DNA of 64,000 bases from Nocardia testacea NBRC 100365 (GCF_000308775.1 NZ_BAGJ01000135.1:1-64000), one strand, 5' to 3'; positions 27,472-37,127 are shown, counted from the stretch's first letter. The notes: a model not told the origin generated them from the letters alone. Numbers and translations are program-made.

Positions 27472-29139
27472 CTACCCCGATCGGATTGCCGCGGCGACCA
27501 GCACCGCATGCAGCAGTCGTGCCTGAATACCGGCCTTCTCGCCGTGCTGGACCACCTCGGCGAACGCGACGCCGAGCGCCTCGTCCACATCGAATCCGCC
27601 TCGTTCCGTGGCATTCCCGGACAACTCGGCACGCCACTCCCGGTAGCCGCGCACCATCTCGGACAGCGCAGGGCGCGGGCGCGGCTGGGTGTCCAGGTAC
27701 TCCGAGATCAGGACGCGTTGTGCCCGCCGGTGTGCGACACCCCCACCGGCAGCGTCGAAAGCCCGGCCGAATGCCCGCAAGGTGGCCTTGTAGATATCCG
27801 GCTGTGTCGTCTCGTCCGTTTCCTCGGTATCGGCGGTGGGGTCCCGCGGGTGTGCGGGTGGCCGGGATGATCGGGCAGGTGGCTGCGGCTGTTGTGCGGC
27901 GCGCCGGTCGAGGGTTATCGACCGGGCACCGCCTTCGCTGTCCGTCGGCGCACCGGCCGCCCACCGCACCGTGCCGAGCTCGTCCTCGAGCTCGGCGACC
28001 GCCACGGTCTCCAGCACGATCATCGGGTAGTCGGTGAGGACCCGGTCCACCGCGGTCACGAAGTCCTGCACCGGCGCGAGCTGAAGATCGGGGGCATCGA
28101 AACCTGTCACCTCGACGCCGTGCCGCTCGGCCAATGCGCGTGCCAGCCGTTCGATTGCCGGATCGGCCGGCGACCGCTCGCGGCCGCCGCGCCGATCACG
28201 GTCGCGGCCATTGTCACCGGCCGGTGAGTTCGGTCGTGGTGGGGGACCTTGCTGCGGAGCCGACCCGGTGTTCGCCGGCCTTCCAGCGTTTCCAGGGGAA
28301 CCCGGCATCCCGGGTTGGCCGGCCGTGCGGGGCGGTGTCTCGGTCCACGGGGCTCCGGCCCGTCCCGCGGGCCCTGCGACGGGGCTGCCGGACGGTCTTC
28401 CCGACGTCTGGGGCGTATTACGCGATGGGGCTGCTACCGGCGGGGGTGAGACCGCGGAGGACGGTGGCGCCACCCCCGGCCCGGACCGCCGGCCGGGGCC
28501 GGGGGCGCCGGTCGCCTCGTTGCTCACCGGACCGGATTCGGGCCGGGAACGACTCCACGGCGACTCGGACCGTGGTCCGGTGTCCGCAGCGGCACGCCCC
28601 GGGGATCCGTCCGGTGCCGGTGCGCTACCGGGCCGGTTGTGCCCACCGGCCGGGAATTGGTCGGTGCTCTTCGGCCCGCCGACGGGAGAGACCGGCGAAT
28701 TCTGCTCCGGCGTCACCGCGGCCTGATCGGATGGGTTCGGCCGGGGACCCTCGACCAGCGATTGCGGGCCGACCGTACCCGCCAGGGGCGACTCGGCGAG
28801 ACCGGCCGATCCCGAGCCCGGATCCTGGGCAGCCCCGGCCACGCGCGCGGCGCTGTCGATGTCCTGTGCACCGAAGTCGTTCGCGGCGCTGATGATTCCG
28901 GCCGCGTTACTGCGCATTCCTTCCGCCATGGCCTGCACGGTCGAAACCACTTGCTCGGCGCGCGGCGTGAACTGCTCGGCGAAAGTGCGCCCCATATAGT
29001 CGTCGCCGAAGCTGCCTTCCGCCTGCTGCAAGCAGTACCGCAGCCCGGCGTGTGTTTGCTGCACCCGATCGGCGATATCGGCCAGCCGCGCGCCACGCTC
29101 GCGCAGGCCATCCAAGTCCAGTCGCAGTTCGCCGCTCAT
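27472..29139 (-). CDS. WXG100-headed protein with degenerate zincin-like C-terminus
   Basis: 555 aa, overlapping the upstream stop by ATGA and ending 9 nt before the giant gene, so translation of the three genes is probably coupled. Residues 1-100 form a WXG100/ESX-like helical hairpin with GDDYMGRTFAEQF, a form common in actinobacterial type VII substrates. Residues 100-330 are a Pro/Gly/Ser-rich linker. Residues 330-555 resemble toxin-linked zincin domains (HGVEVTGFDAPDLQL, then SGNATERGGFDVDEALGVAF and AEVV.HGEKA), but the HExxH motif is absent, so it should be catalytically dead. It may be a co-secreted partner, chaperone or adaptor for the giant protein. Confidence 0.8.
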   Translation of the reverse strand: MSGELRLDLDGLRERGARLADIADRVQQTHAGLRYCLQQAEGSFGDDYMGRTFAEQFTPRAEQVVSTVQAMAEGMRSNAAGIISAANDFGAQDIDSAARVAGAAQDPGSGSAGLAESPLAGTVGPQSLVEGPRPNPSDQAAVTPEQNSPVSPVGGPKSTDQFPAGGHNRPGSAPAPDGSPGRAAADTGPRSESPWSRSRPESGPVSNEATGAPGPGRRSGPGVAPPSSAVSPPPVAAPSRNTPQTSGRPSGSPVAGPAGRAGAPWTETPPRTAGQPGMPGSPGNAGRPANTGSAPQQGPPPRPNSPAGDNGRDRDRRGGRERSPADPAIERLARALAERHGVEVTGFDAPDLQLAPVQDFVTAVDRVLTDYPMIVLETVAVAELEDELGTVRWAAGAPTDSEGGARSITLDRRAAQQPQPPARSSRPPAHPRDPTADTEETDETTQPDIYKATLRAFGRAFDAAGGGVAHRRAQRVLISEYLDTQPRPRPALSEMVRGYREWRAELSGNATERGGFDVDEALGVAFAEVVQHGEKAGIQARLLHAVLVAAAIRSG

Positions 29140-30542
29140 CTCCTACCTCGGGCAGATGACATCGGTCCGCCGGTCCGCAGCCGGAACCGGTGCTCGAAAT
29201 CGGTGATGAACGCCGACAGCGGTACCGACGAGCTCGACCGCTCCACGACACCATCGTCTGCGACATAGAACACCGCCCGGTCGAGCGCGATCTCCCCATC
29301 CGGCACCGGTGATCGCACCATCCAGCCCACGCTGATCCGCTCGGCCCGCAATGTCGAGAGCGGGAACCCGGTCGTATCGTGACCCCGGCTGCGGATGTAA
29401 TCACGGACGAGGTTCAGTGCCTCCTCTTCCCGGATCCCCACGATGTCACCGGCGACCAGGTCGGCGAGCACGAACTGGAACAAGGCACCGTCGATATCGG
29501 CGTCGGCGTCCTCACCGACAACCTGCGCGATCGCCGCGCGGGTCACCGCCGCCGCCTGTGCAGCCGACACCAGCGCTTCAGCGGCATCCGGCGACGGGCC
29601 GTCCAGCACGCCCGCCACCACTTTCGCCACCGTATCGGCCGTCCACACGGCGGGCAACGCAGGTGCGCACTCCGCCATCGCAGCGGATTCGCCGCGGTAC
29701 CACTGTCCCTGATCCCACCAGTAACAAAACGACAGCATGCCGGTCATCACGCGTGGGTTGAGTACCGGATCGGTCACCCACTCCGGCGCTCCGGCAAATA
29801 ATTTCGGCATCGCGCCGTGTCCGTTGTAGGCGGCTTCCAAGACCGGCGCATCCCAGACCCCACCCGACAGCACCGCCCGGTCACCGGGCAGCAGCGTCAA
29901 CGTCGAACCGCTGTGTCCCGAACTTTCGAAGATGCCGACAGACGGGCCGATCCGCGGTCCCCGCTCCGATCCGGCCGCCACGAAGGCCGCGGCCAGCACC
30001 GCCCACCGGGCCCACACCACCGCCAGATCCGGTAACTCGCCGATCACCGGTGTTGCCTGCACACCCGTACTCCGATCGGCGCGCACACCGTCCGCGGCCG
30101 CGCGCGGTGACCTCGACTGGGGTTCGCCGCGTCCGATATAGGCGGCCAGCCACACGGGCAGCCTGCTCCGCGGATACCGTTCCAGATCCGCGAGGTAGGC
30201 CTGCGGCGCGAACAATTGCTCACCGGGGAACGGCTCCGCGCCCCGATCGGTGACAATCTCGGCCCCCTGGGTATCGGCGTGCACCACCAGCCGCCACCAC
30301 GGCCCGTCCTCGACGGCAGCAGACAGGGCTCGATGCCTGCGCACCAACTCCCACACCGCATCCGACACCTGACACCGGACCGGGTGGTCACCGTCCTCGG
30401 CGAGGAACAGCGCCGATTCGGCGACAACGGTCACGGCGAACGCGGCCTCGAACCGGCCTCGCCTGTCCGGCACGAGTTCACGCAGCTCAGCGACGACCTG
30501 ATCGGCCAGCTCCGCGAGTTCCGCACTCCCGGAACCGATCAC
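29136..30542 (-). CDS. Unidentified first gene of the giant-protein operon
   Basis: 468 aa from a GTG at 30542, which has a purine-rich GGTGGGAG six nt upstream. An ATG at 30737 would add 65 poorly structured residues and is less likely. The first gene of the coupled operon, it overlaps the next by ATGA. It is acidic, with no signal peptide and no clear transmembrane helix. Features include ELAELADQVVAELRELVP at the N-terminus, a Trp-rich SFCYWWDQGQWYRGES near residue 290 and a C-terminal PLSAFITDFEHRFRLR. I do not recognise the family. Position suggests a cytosolic partner: a secretion chaperone (EspG-like role) or an immunity protein. Confidence 0.75.
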   Translation of the reverse strand: MIGSGSAELAELADQVVAELRELVPDRRGRFEAAFAVTVVAESALFLAEDGDHPVRCQVSDAVWELVRRHRALSAAVEDGPWWRLVVHADTQGAEIVTDRGAEPFPGEQLFAPQAYLADLERYPRSRLPVWLAAYIGRGEPQSRSPRAAADGVRADRSTGVQATPVIGELPDLAVVWARWAVLAAAFVAAGSERGPRIGPSVGIFESSGHSGSTLTLLPGDRAVLSGGVWDAPVLEAAYNGHGAMPKLFAGAPEWVTDPVLNPRVMTGMLSFCYWWDQGQWYRGESAAMAECAPALPAVWTADTVAKVVAGVLDGPSPDAAEALVSAAQAAAVTRAAIAQVVGEDADADIDGALFQFVLADLVAGDIVGIREEEALNLVRDYIRSRGHDTTGFPLSTLRAERISVGWMVRSPVPDGEIALDRAVFYVADDGVVERSSSSVPLSAFITDFEHRFRLRTGGPMSSARGRR

Positions 30543-31151
30543 AGCACACTCCCACCTCAGCGGATCTTTGCCCTGCACGCCGGTCTGCGAACCTCGACCC
30601 GGAGAACGTCGTTCGGCCGTCAGGATCACACTCGGCCTATACCCTTTCGCAATCGGAGGACAGGCGCAAGCGACCTCTATTGCCAACCATGGCAAGGGTG
30701 CCGGCCGCGGGTCCTCATCGAACCGTTTACGCCCCATAAACGCAAGAGCGCCGCCGCGAACCCGAATACCCGTTCGGTATGGCTCGAGGTGGTCGATCAG
30801 GTTCCGCTGGACGATTCCGACATCGGCCTAGCCGCCGAGTCACCGGCTCGGTCCGACCGCCGACCGAGCGCGGCGAGTCCGCGACATCCTGTTTCGACAC
30901 GCAACGGCAGGTGGTGTGCTTCGCACCAGTGGTCGGCTGCGTTCGAGGGGTCCCGTCCAGGTTCCGACCCCAACCTTTCGCAACCGGAGCGAGTCTGTAA
31001 GAGGGAGGCAACCGATACGCGGGGGCAGCTAGTCCGTCCGCACCACATTTCCACCGAATTCCTGGGGGCCGTTGCGCGCACGGCTGCCCCCAAGCCGCAT
31101 CGGAGGCACTCGGAAGCCCTGGTTCAGGGAATGGAAGAAACAGGAGAAACA
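30543..31151. other. Divergent intergenic region
   Basis: About 600 bp between the leftward giant operon and the rightward I36 gene, presumably holding both promoters. A 9-bp inverted repeat (GGGGGCAGC at 31021-31029 and GCTGCCCCC at 31083-31091) lies about 60 nt ahead of the I36 start and could fold in its leader. No convincing gene is seen. Confidence 0.4.
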
Positions 31152-31514
31152 ATGACATTGCGAAAAATCGCCGCGGCAGCGCTACTGGTGCTGGGTGCGA
31201 CCGGGTTCGCGAGTACCGCCGCACCCGCCCAGGCGGCTGTCGGGTACGACCGATGCCCGAACGGGCACTTCTGCATCTTCAGTGCGTCCAACGGAGGTGG
31301 GCGGATCGCGTACTTCCAGCTCGGTTCCACCGATCTGCGCCTGCAGAATATCGATGGTCAAGCGTATTCGTTCTGGAACCGCACCGGCCGATACTGGGAC
31401 GGTTTCACCGACTACAACTACCGGGGCAATGTCATCTTCCGATCCGGGCCCGGGCAACAGAGCAATGTCCCCGCCACGGTCGCCACCCAGGTGCATTCGG
31501 TGAAGGTGGTCTGA
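31152..31514 (+). CDS. Secreted peptidase-inhibitor I36-family protein
   Basis: 120 aa from the ATG at 31152, chosen because AGGAGA sits 5 nt upstream and a Sec signal peptide starts here (LRKI, hydrophobic core, APAQA cleavage near residue 28). The mature part has CPNGHFCIFSASNGGG, YFQLGSTDLRLQ, YSFWNRTG and DYNYRGN, the pattern of family I36, related to Streptomyces metalloproteinase inhibitor SMPI and beta/gamma-crystallin folds. Two cysteines in the first motif can pair. Likely exported, inhibitor or surface role. The partner protease is unknown. Confidence 0.85.
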   Translation: MTLRKIAAAALLVLGATGFASTAAPAQAAVGYDRCPNGHFCIFSASNGGGRIAYFQLGSTDLRLQNIDGQAYSFWNRTGRYWDGFTDYNYRGNVIFRSGPGQQSNVPATVATQVHSVKVV

Positions 31515-31657
31515 TCGGCGCTGCTCCGATACCGGTAGTCGAACACGAACATCGGCGTACTGCGCCCGCACCGGCGTTCGACAGCGGGCCGGCCGATGCC
31601 GCCGCGCAAGGGTGAGCCTCGCCCGGAACCGCATCAGACCTCGGGCCGGAACGATCA

Positions 31658-31702
31658 CGCCGTCGTCGCAACACCCGTTTCATGAGTGTTGCGACGACGG
31701 CG
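31658..31702. terminator. Perfect 17-bp hairpin between convergent genes
   Basis: Arms 31658-31674 and 31686-31702 are exactly complementary (cgccgtcgtcgcaacac on the left), with an 11-nt loop. The hairpin lies between the ends of the I36 gene and the ECF sigma gene, so it can act as a bidirectional terminator although no long T tract is present. Confidence 0.7.
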
Positions 31703-31805
31703 CGGCACCGGACAGCCGGTACCACCACCGAATGCCTGGTAAATCGCGATCTTTCGGAGTTACCCCGGACTGCCGTGACGATGCGAACGATATGCCCGCA
31801 CCGGC

Positions 31806-32366
31806 CTATGCACGCAGATCCAACTCGTCGCGTACCCGCCGTAAGCCGTCGTGCACGTAGCTCTTGGCTGTCCCGGTCGACACTCCGATGATGCGGGCGG
31901 TCTCCGCATACGTATTGCCCGCGTATGCCCGGAGCACCACCGCTTCGCGCTCGCGCCGGGGCAGCGTGTCGAGCACCCGGGCCAGCGTGTGGCGCAATAC
32001 GACAATATCCTCGAAGTGCAGGCCAGCGCGGTCGACGAGAAAGGCCAGGCGCTCCTCACCCCCGGTCTCGACCCGCTCCCGGTCGTAGGCCGCGCGCCGC
32101 CAAGCGTCCCGGACCAGATTCCTCGTGACCGTCCAGAGATATGCCCGCAGCTGCGCGACAGTGGTGACCTCGGGCTTCGCGGCATAGACCCGCATCAGCG
32201 CAGTCTGCACGATGTCCTCGGCGTCGAGCCGGTTGCCGAGCTGCCGGCCGACCCAACCGAGCAGCAGACCGCTGACCGAATCGAACGCTTCGAGAAACAA
32301 CTCGTCGAACCGTTCGACAGCCTCATCGCCCGCCGTACCACCCGCGATGCGCTTCACAGCGTCCAC
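31806..32366 (-). CDS. ECF-family RNA polymerase sigma factor
   Basis: 186 aa. Region 2 is seen in LDAEDIVQTALMRVYA and LRAYLWTVTRNLVRDAWRR, and region 4 in LPRREREAVVLRAYAGNTYA followed by ETARIIGVSTGTAKSYVH. Length is normal for an ECF sigma. No anti-sigma gene is adjacent; the DinB-type gene lies 101 bp upstream on the same strand and may share a transcript. The trigger is unknown. Confidence 0.9.
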   Translation of the reverse strand: MDAVKRIAGGTAGDEAVERFDELFLEAFDSVSGLLLGWVGRQLGNRLDAEDIVQTALMRVYAAKPEVTTVAQLRAYLWTVTRNLVRDAWRRAAYDRERVETGGEERLAFLVDRAGLHFEDIVVLRHTLARVLDTLPRREREAVVLRAYAGNTYAETARIIGVSTGTAKSYVHDGLRRVRDELDLRA

Positions 32367-32467
32367 TCACCGCTCCCGCGGGAATCGATCCCTGCCCTCG
32401 CAGGTTCGGCTCGTCCCACTCTCGGGCGCCCTCGCCGGACGGGCTCGTACACGCTGACATCGATGGT

Positions 32468-32971
32468 TCACGGATTCGACCGCCCGGATACGGGCTGTTC
32501 GATCTGTTCGCGAAGAATGTCGCCGTGACCTGCGTGCCTGGCGAATTCTTCGATCATGGCGAGCAGCGTCCATCGCATGCTCACCGTTCCTTCGAGGGGA
32601 ATGTCCTTGGTCTCGTCGAGCCCGAAGCGAGCAGCGATCAGGCGTGATCGCCGGCTGGCGCGTTCGAACTCTGCGATCACCTCGTCCAAAGTCTCGTCGT
32701 CGGTGACGGCGAAGGTGCCCTCGTCACGGTTCGAGTAGCCGTCGCATTCGGCGGCGTCGAGCCCCGCCCAGAACCGTTGGAACCAGATCCGTTCCGCGGC
32801 GGCAGCATGCTTGATCAAAGAGATGGGCGTCGTCAACGACGCGACGAGCCGTCGACGGGCGTCGGCCTCGGACAAGCCGCGTACCGTTTCGATGAGCGCT
32901 TCGCGGTTTCGGTCGAGCATGTTCTCGATGAGCGTCCGTTCGGATCCGTCGGTAAATCGTTGTGTAGGCAT
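32468..32971 (-). CDS. DinB/DUF664-family protein
   Basis: 167 aa from the ATG at 32971, preceded by GGAG 8 nt upstream. An upstream in-frame start at 33019 would add 16 residues without a ribosome site. The four-helix DinB fold is indicated by LIKHAAAAERIWFQR and EEFARHAGHGDILREQ, whose histidines are the usual metal ligands. Family members include mycothiol-dependent transferases. The lone position ahead of an ECF sigma gene suggests a stress or detoxification role, but this is inference. Confidence 0.85.
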   Translation of the reverse strand: MPTQRFTDGSERTLIENMLDRNREALIETVRGLSEADARRRLVASLTTPISLIKHAAAAERIWFQRFWAGLDAAECDGYSNRDEGTFAVTDDETLDEVIAEFERASRRSRLIAARFGLDETKDIPLEGTVSMRWTLLAMIEEFARHAGHGDILREQIEQPVSGRSNP

Positions 32972-33298
32972 GGTTTTCACTCCAAAGGTCGTTTGGGCGC
33001 AGGCATGACGCGGCCGCATCGGCCGGGGGTGGACGCAGGGTGTCGGTCCGGGGTCGATCTCGGAAAGCGGACGAAACGTCCGGAGACCCGGGAAAGTCCG
33101 GGAGCATCGGAGTGTGCGGAACGATTGCCGCAGATGGCATGTGGAGCGTGATGGGCCGGGTGTCGATTGCGCGACCCGGGCCGGTCAGGATTCGCTGCCG
33201 CCAGGCACCATCATGTCACGCAGGGTCGATCCCCGCAGCGTCTCGAACCCATGCGGTGATCACGATGAGTCCCGCTGCCCGGTGGCACGGCGTCCGAT
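32972..33298. other. Intergenic stretch without a supported gene
   Basis: 327 bp between the membrane protein gene end at 33299 and the DinB start. Frames here are short and lack ribosome sites or recognisable motifs. It presumably contains the DinB promoter. Confidence 0.4.
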
Positions 33299-34603
33299 TC
33301 AGTCCATCTTGGCCACGAGGGTCCGCGCGACCTGCTGCATGACCTCGGTCGTCTTCTCCTGCCCGCCGCTGTATTCGGTGAACACTTTCACCCCGACCTC
33401 GAAGTGGAACCGGCCGTGGCGGCAAACCAGATTGTCATCGGCCGTCGTCTGCGCCGGGATGCGCCACGTGTAGCAGGCCTGAGGCCCCCAGCTGTCACCT
33501 ACATCGGTAGCGGTTTCTCGTCTTTCCGCGGCGCCGGAGCGGTCGCCCTCGTATTCACGCGTGATCGCAACCGGGTCCGCGATGCCGACGATCGTCACGG
33601 TGATACCGGCCGAAATCGTCGGTAGTTCGAAGTACATGTCGCACCCGGCGGCCGGTACCCGATTATCGACTGGAACTCCGAGTCCGACGATGATCAGTTC
33701 TCTCGGGTAACGCCGGATCTCACCGGCCTCGGGCAGGATGGCCCGGAGCTCGCGGTCATCGATGAGCCGGCAACCGTCGGGCCACTGCTTTCCCGGAAGT
33801 ATCGTCCCCGGTTCCGGATACGCGCCGAGTCCTTCCGGATTCGGCGCCGCCACCCCGACCACGACATCGGCCGAAGGACCGGATTCGGCCGTCACCGCAG
33901 GCGCGGGATCCGAAGAGCGCACGACCTCCGAAACCATGCCGTATCCGACCGCGCAGAACAGCACCAGCCCCACCGCGATCCAGAAATACTGCCGCCGCTT
34001 GTCCCGAAGTGATCCTCCGGCACCCGCAGCGTTGCGCACAGCTACCCACGGCCGTGGTGCCGTAGCCGGAGTCGAATTCTGCTGCGGCAATGCCGGTTTT
34101 CCGACCATCGCGCGCTGTGATCGGGCCACCAGCAGGGGTAACAGGGTGTCCAGGCCGTCGAGAGTGAGCCCGAGAACCTCCGACTGCAACAGATCCAGAA
34201 TCTCGGCCCGAGCCGGACCCGCATTCAGCGCTCGCGCGGCCGCCGAAGACTCATCAGCGGCCAAGCCCAGCGCGACCACACCCACTGGTACCGGCATCAA
34301 CCCGTAGCGCGCAGCGAGCCCATGGGCAACCTCCAACGCGATGGCGCACGAATCGTTCAGCGTCACCCGCTCCCAGACCGCAGAGCTGCCGAGTGCGGGG
34401 TCCGCAACCGGTTTTCGGGCGATCCGATCAGGACCGCCGGTCCGCAGCATGATCCGCGACCAGGCCCCGGTCGTATCGGTACGGATCAATTCCACCAGCA
34501 GGTCACGTGTGCTCACCGGACGGGGTGCGGCGCTGCGTCCGGCAGCGTGTAATGCTGTGACCACCGACGAAGACAATGGCACATTGCGCAGTACCGCGGT
34601 CAT
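33299..34603 (-). CDS. Clp_N-like membrane-anchored protein with DUF3558-like ectodomain
   Basis: 434 aa. Residues 1-170 look like a Clp N-terminal (double Clp repeat) domain: VVTALHAAGRS...VSTRDLLVELIRTD, then CAIALEVAHGLAARYGLMPV followed by GVVALGLAADESSAAARAL. A single transmembrane helix at about 215-232 (YFWIAVGLVLFCAVGYGMV) follows basic residues. The outer part has paired cysteines (DGCRL, AAGCDMYF, ACYTW, NLVCRHG) like actinobacterial DUF3558 lipoproteins. No AAA ATPase is attached, so the Clp_N part would bind ligands in the cytosol. Function unknown; a sensor is possible. Confidence 0.7.
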   Translation of the reverse strand: MTAVLRNVPLSSSVVTALHAAGRSAAPRPVSTRDLLVELIRTDTTGAWSRIMLRTGGPDRIARKPVADPALGSSAVWERVTLNDSCAIALEVAHGLAARYGLMPVPVGVVALGLAADESSAAARALNAGPARAEILDLLQSEVLGLTLDGLDTLLPLLVARSQRAMVGKPALPQQNSTPATAPRPWVAVRNAAGAGGSLRDKRRQYFWIAVGLVLFCAVGYGMVSEVVRSSDPAPAVTAESGPSADVVVGVAAPNPEGLGAYPEPGTILPGKQWPDGCRLIDDRELRAILPEAGEIRRYPRELIIVGLGVPVDNRVPAAGCDMYFELPTISAGITVTIVGIADPVAITREYEGDRSGAAERRETATDVGDSWGPQACYTWRIPAQTTADDNLVCRHGRFHFEVGVKVFTEYSGGQEKTTEVMQQVARTLVAKMD

Positions 34604-35314
34604 GGGTTACGGACCTCTTCTTGTACATCCCAGGGGAAGCGCGTCACGGACGAGCACACATCGGCCCGGGGTCGGCCGAATCGCCACATCGCGGGGCGAT
34701 CGCCGCAGTACGGGTGGTCGCGAAGATCCACAGGCGACTCCGCACGCTTCCGCATCGCGACGTTCCCGAACGCCGCACCCAGCGGTCGGATCGGGGCTCT
34801 CCTCCCGCCGGGTGCGGCCCTGCTTCGATGATCGATACACACCTCGAGCACGCTACGGTGCGGCGGATATCGTCCGCGTATCGAAAAATCCATACGCCCC
34901 GGCAACCCTTCGCCGCGTTGGTTGTAGGTATGAATCCCGGCGAATCAGCGCAGAGAACGACCCGCCGTATCCGAACAGCTGTCCCCGCCGCCCTGGTGGC
35001 CGCCGGCGCGGGCGGCCCTGCCGGCCCCGGCCACACTGCTGGTGTCTTCGCGATGGTGCCTCAGTTTCCGGTGTTGTGGGGCACGGCCGGAGAGGAAGGC
35101 CGGGCCGGATCGCGACCGGTCCGGGACCGATGACGGATCCGGCGACGTCCCCGGATCTCGAGAACACGCGAGCGGCTGTCGCGCCGAGCGGGCCACCCGA
35201 CCCGAATGCCGGGTCAGGTTGTCATCAAGAGCCCTTTCTGCTTCCCCGTGCCACGCCGGCATCACGGCGGGCCGATCCAGGCTGCCGGCATCCACCGGGT
35301 TCGACAGCTCGGTC
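34604..35314. other. Intergenic stretch of about 0.7 kb
   Basis: No supported gene. A short rightward frame from 34930 to 35133 has a basic start and an alanine-rich stretch, weakly like a signal peptide (RRIRTAVPAALVAAGAGG), but it has no good ribosome site and no conserved motif. The rest shows nothing recognisable. Confidence 0.3.
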
Positions 35315-36439
35315 TCAGGTGGACCGCTGATCACCGCGGGCACTCGAGCCCGCGTCCGCCGGTTGGGCGGGCAATTGCACGGTGACGCACAACCCACCGC
35401 CGGAGCGTGGGGCGAGGGTGAGGATTGCGGAATGTGCTCGGGTGATGCTGTCGACGATCGCCAGGCCGAGACCGACACCCGCGTGGTGGGCACGGATGCG
35501 TTCGGTCCCGCGCTGGAACGGCTCGACCAAGGTGGCAACCAGCTGCGGGGTGAGCTGATCGCCCGTGTTCTCGACCGTGAGGATCACTTTTCCCGGGATC
35601 GTCTCGGTCGCGACCCACACGGTCCCGTGGTCGGGGAGGTTGTGGACGATCGCGTTGTGGACGAGGTTCATCGTCATCTGGAGCAGGAGGGCGGGCGAGC
35701 CGGAGACCACGGCCACGTCGCCGGCGGTCTCGAGCCCGACACCGTGCTCTTCCGCGAGCGAGAGCAGGGTTTCGGTCGCTTCTTCCGCGATGAGCGACAG
35801 GTCGGCAGGTGCCCGAGTGAAGGCCCCTTGGTCGGCCCGGCTGAGTAGGAGCAGTGCTTCGGTGAGGTCGATCGCGCGGGTATTGACGGCATAGAGGCGG
35901 TCGACCAGTTCACCGGTGTCGCGGTGCTCGCCGTTGCGGGCCACCTCCAGCATGGTTTGCGTGATCGCCAGGGGTGTCCGCAGTTCGTGGGAGGCGTTGG
36001 CCGCGAATCGTTGCGCTTCGGTGACGTGCGCCTCGAGCCGGGTGAGCATGGTGTCGAACGCGTCGGCCAGTTCGCGGAACTCGTCGCTGCGGCCCGGTAA
36101 CCGGATCCGATGGGCTAGTGATCCGTTCGCCGCCATCCGGGTGGCCGCTGTGATGCGGGTCAGCGGATCGAGCATCCGACCGGCGAGAAACCACCCGCCC
36201 AGCAGGCCCGATACCAGCAGGAAGACCAGCACGACCGCCATGAAAGGAGCGAAGGCAGCGAGTAGCAGGGAGCGGTCGATCCAGAGCTGACCGGTCGAGG
36301 TGTGGATCCAACCGTCGGGAAGGTAATACAGGTAGAAGACCAAGACGGCCCCGAGCAGCAGCACACCGACGACCATGATGAAGCCGGCGTAGCTGAGGGT
36401 GAGCTTGACTCGCACGCTCGGTCCGGGAGCTCTATCCAT
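35315..36439 (-). CDS. Sensor histidine kinase
   Basis: 374 aa from the ATG at 36439, which overlaps the response-regulator stop by 8 nt. Two transmembrane helices (about 15-40 and 57-82) bracket a very short outer loop of some 17 residues. A HAMP-like RMLDPLTRITAATRMAANGS, the dimerisation box NASHELRTPLAIT with phosphoacceptor His151, an N-box NLVHNAIVHN and G-box GVGLGLAIVDSI follow. The short loop suggests sensing in the membrane rather than of a soluble ligand. Encoded with its response regulator as a unit. Confidence 0.95.
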   Translation of the reverse strand: MDRAPGPSVRVKLTLSYAGFIMVVGVLLLGAVLVFYLYYLPDGWIHTSTGQLWIDRSLLLAAFAPFMAVVLVFLLVSGLLGGWFLAGRMLDPLTRITAATRMAANGSLAHRIRLPGRSDEFRELADAFDTMLTRLEAHVTEAQRFAANASHELRTPLAITQTMLEVARNGEHRDTGELVDRLYAVNTRAIDLTEALLLLSRADQGAFTRAPADLSLIAEEATETLLSLAEEHGVGLETAGDVAVVSGSPALLLQMTMNLVHNAIVHNLPDHGTVWVATETIPGKVILTVENTGDQLTPQLVATLVEPFQRGTERIRAHHAGVGLGLAIVDSITRAHSAILTLAPRSGGGLCVTVQLPAQPADAGSSARGDQRST

Positions 36440-37127
36440 GCTTCGCTCCGTCGCGTCCGGAATCCGGTGCTGTACCGATGCGGTATCCGACGCCGGCAAC
36501 GGTGCCGATGAGCCACGGTTCGCCGAGGCGTTTGCGCAGCGCCGAAACCGTGATGCGCACGGCATTGGTGAACGGGTCCGCGTTCTCGTCCCAGGCCCGT
36601 TCGAGCAGCTCTTCGGCACTGACGACACCGCCTTCCGCGGCGACGAGGACTTCCAGCACGGCGAACTGTTTCCGGGTCAGCGCGACATAGTGGCCGTCGC
36701 GGTGGACCTCACGGCGGAAGGGGTCCAGCCGCAGACCGGCGACCTCACGCACCGGTGGCCGGTTGTGCGCGCGCCGGCGGTCGAGTGCCCTGAGCCGCAG
36801 GACGAGTTCTCTGAGCTCGAAGGGTTTGGTGAGATAGTCGTCGGCCCCGAGTTCGAACCCGGAAGCCTTGTCGTCCAGGCGGTCGGCGGCGGTGAGCATG
36901 AGAATCGGCATACCGCAGCCCGACGCGATGATCCGTCCGGCGATCTCGTCACCGCAGGGGCCCGGGATATCCCGGTCGAGCACGACGATGTCGTAGGCGT
37001 TGACGCTCAGCAGTTCCAGAGCGGTCTCACCGTCCCCCGCGATATCCGCCGCGATCGCTTCCAGCCGTAAACCATCGCGAATGGCCTCGGCCGGATAAGG
37101 CTCGTCTTCGACGATCAACACACGCAC
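36432..37127 (-). CDS. OmpR-family response regulator
   Basis: 231 aa. The receiver domain has the acidic pair EDE at 7-9, phosphoacceptor Asp51 in IVVLDRDIPG, and LTKPF with the conserved Lys. The C-terminal winged helix (LTRKQFAVLEVLVAAEGGVV, then VRITVSALRKRLG and GVGYRI) is OmpR type. It is the first gene of the pair and overlaps the kinase start, so translation is coupled. Neighbouring genes (hydrolase relic and MFS exporter) are divergent and could be targets, but no operator repeat was identified. Confidence 0.95.
   Translation of the reverse strand: MRVLIVEDEPYPAEAIRDGLRLEAIAADIAGDGETALELLSVNAYDIVVLDRDIPGPCGDEIAGRIIASGCGMPILMLTAADRLDDKASGFELGADDYLTKPFELRELVLRLRALDRRRAHNRPPVREVAGLRLDPFRREVHRDGHYVALTRKQFAVLEVLVAAEGGVVSAEELLERAWDENADPFTNAVRITVSALRKRLGEPWLIGTVAGVGYRIGTAPDSGRDGAKHG

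Noticed and set aside
30216..31514. A 432-codon version of the I36 gene
   Set aside because: Only the last 120 codons from 31152 carry a ribosome site, signal peptide and conserved domain.
34930..35133. Possible small secreted peptide
   Set aside because: Only a weak signal-like Ala stretch; no ribosome site and no conserved features.
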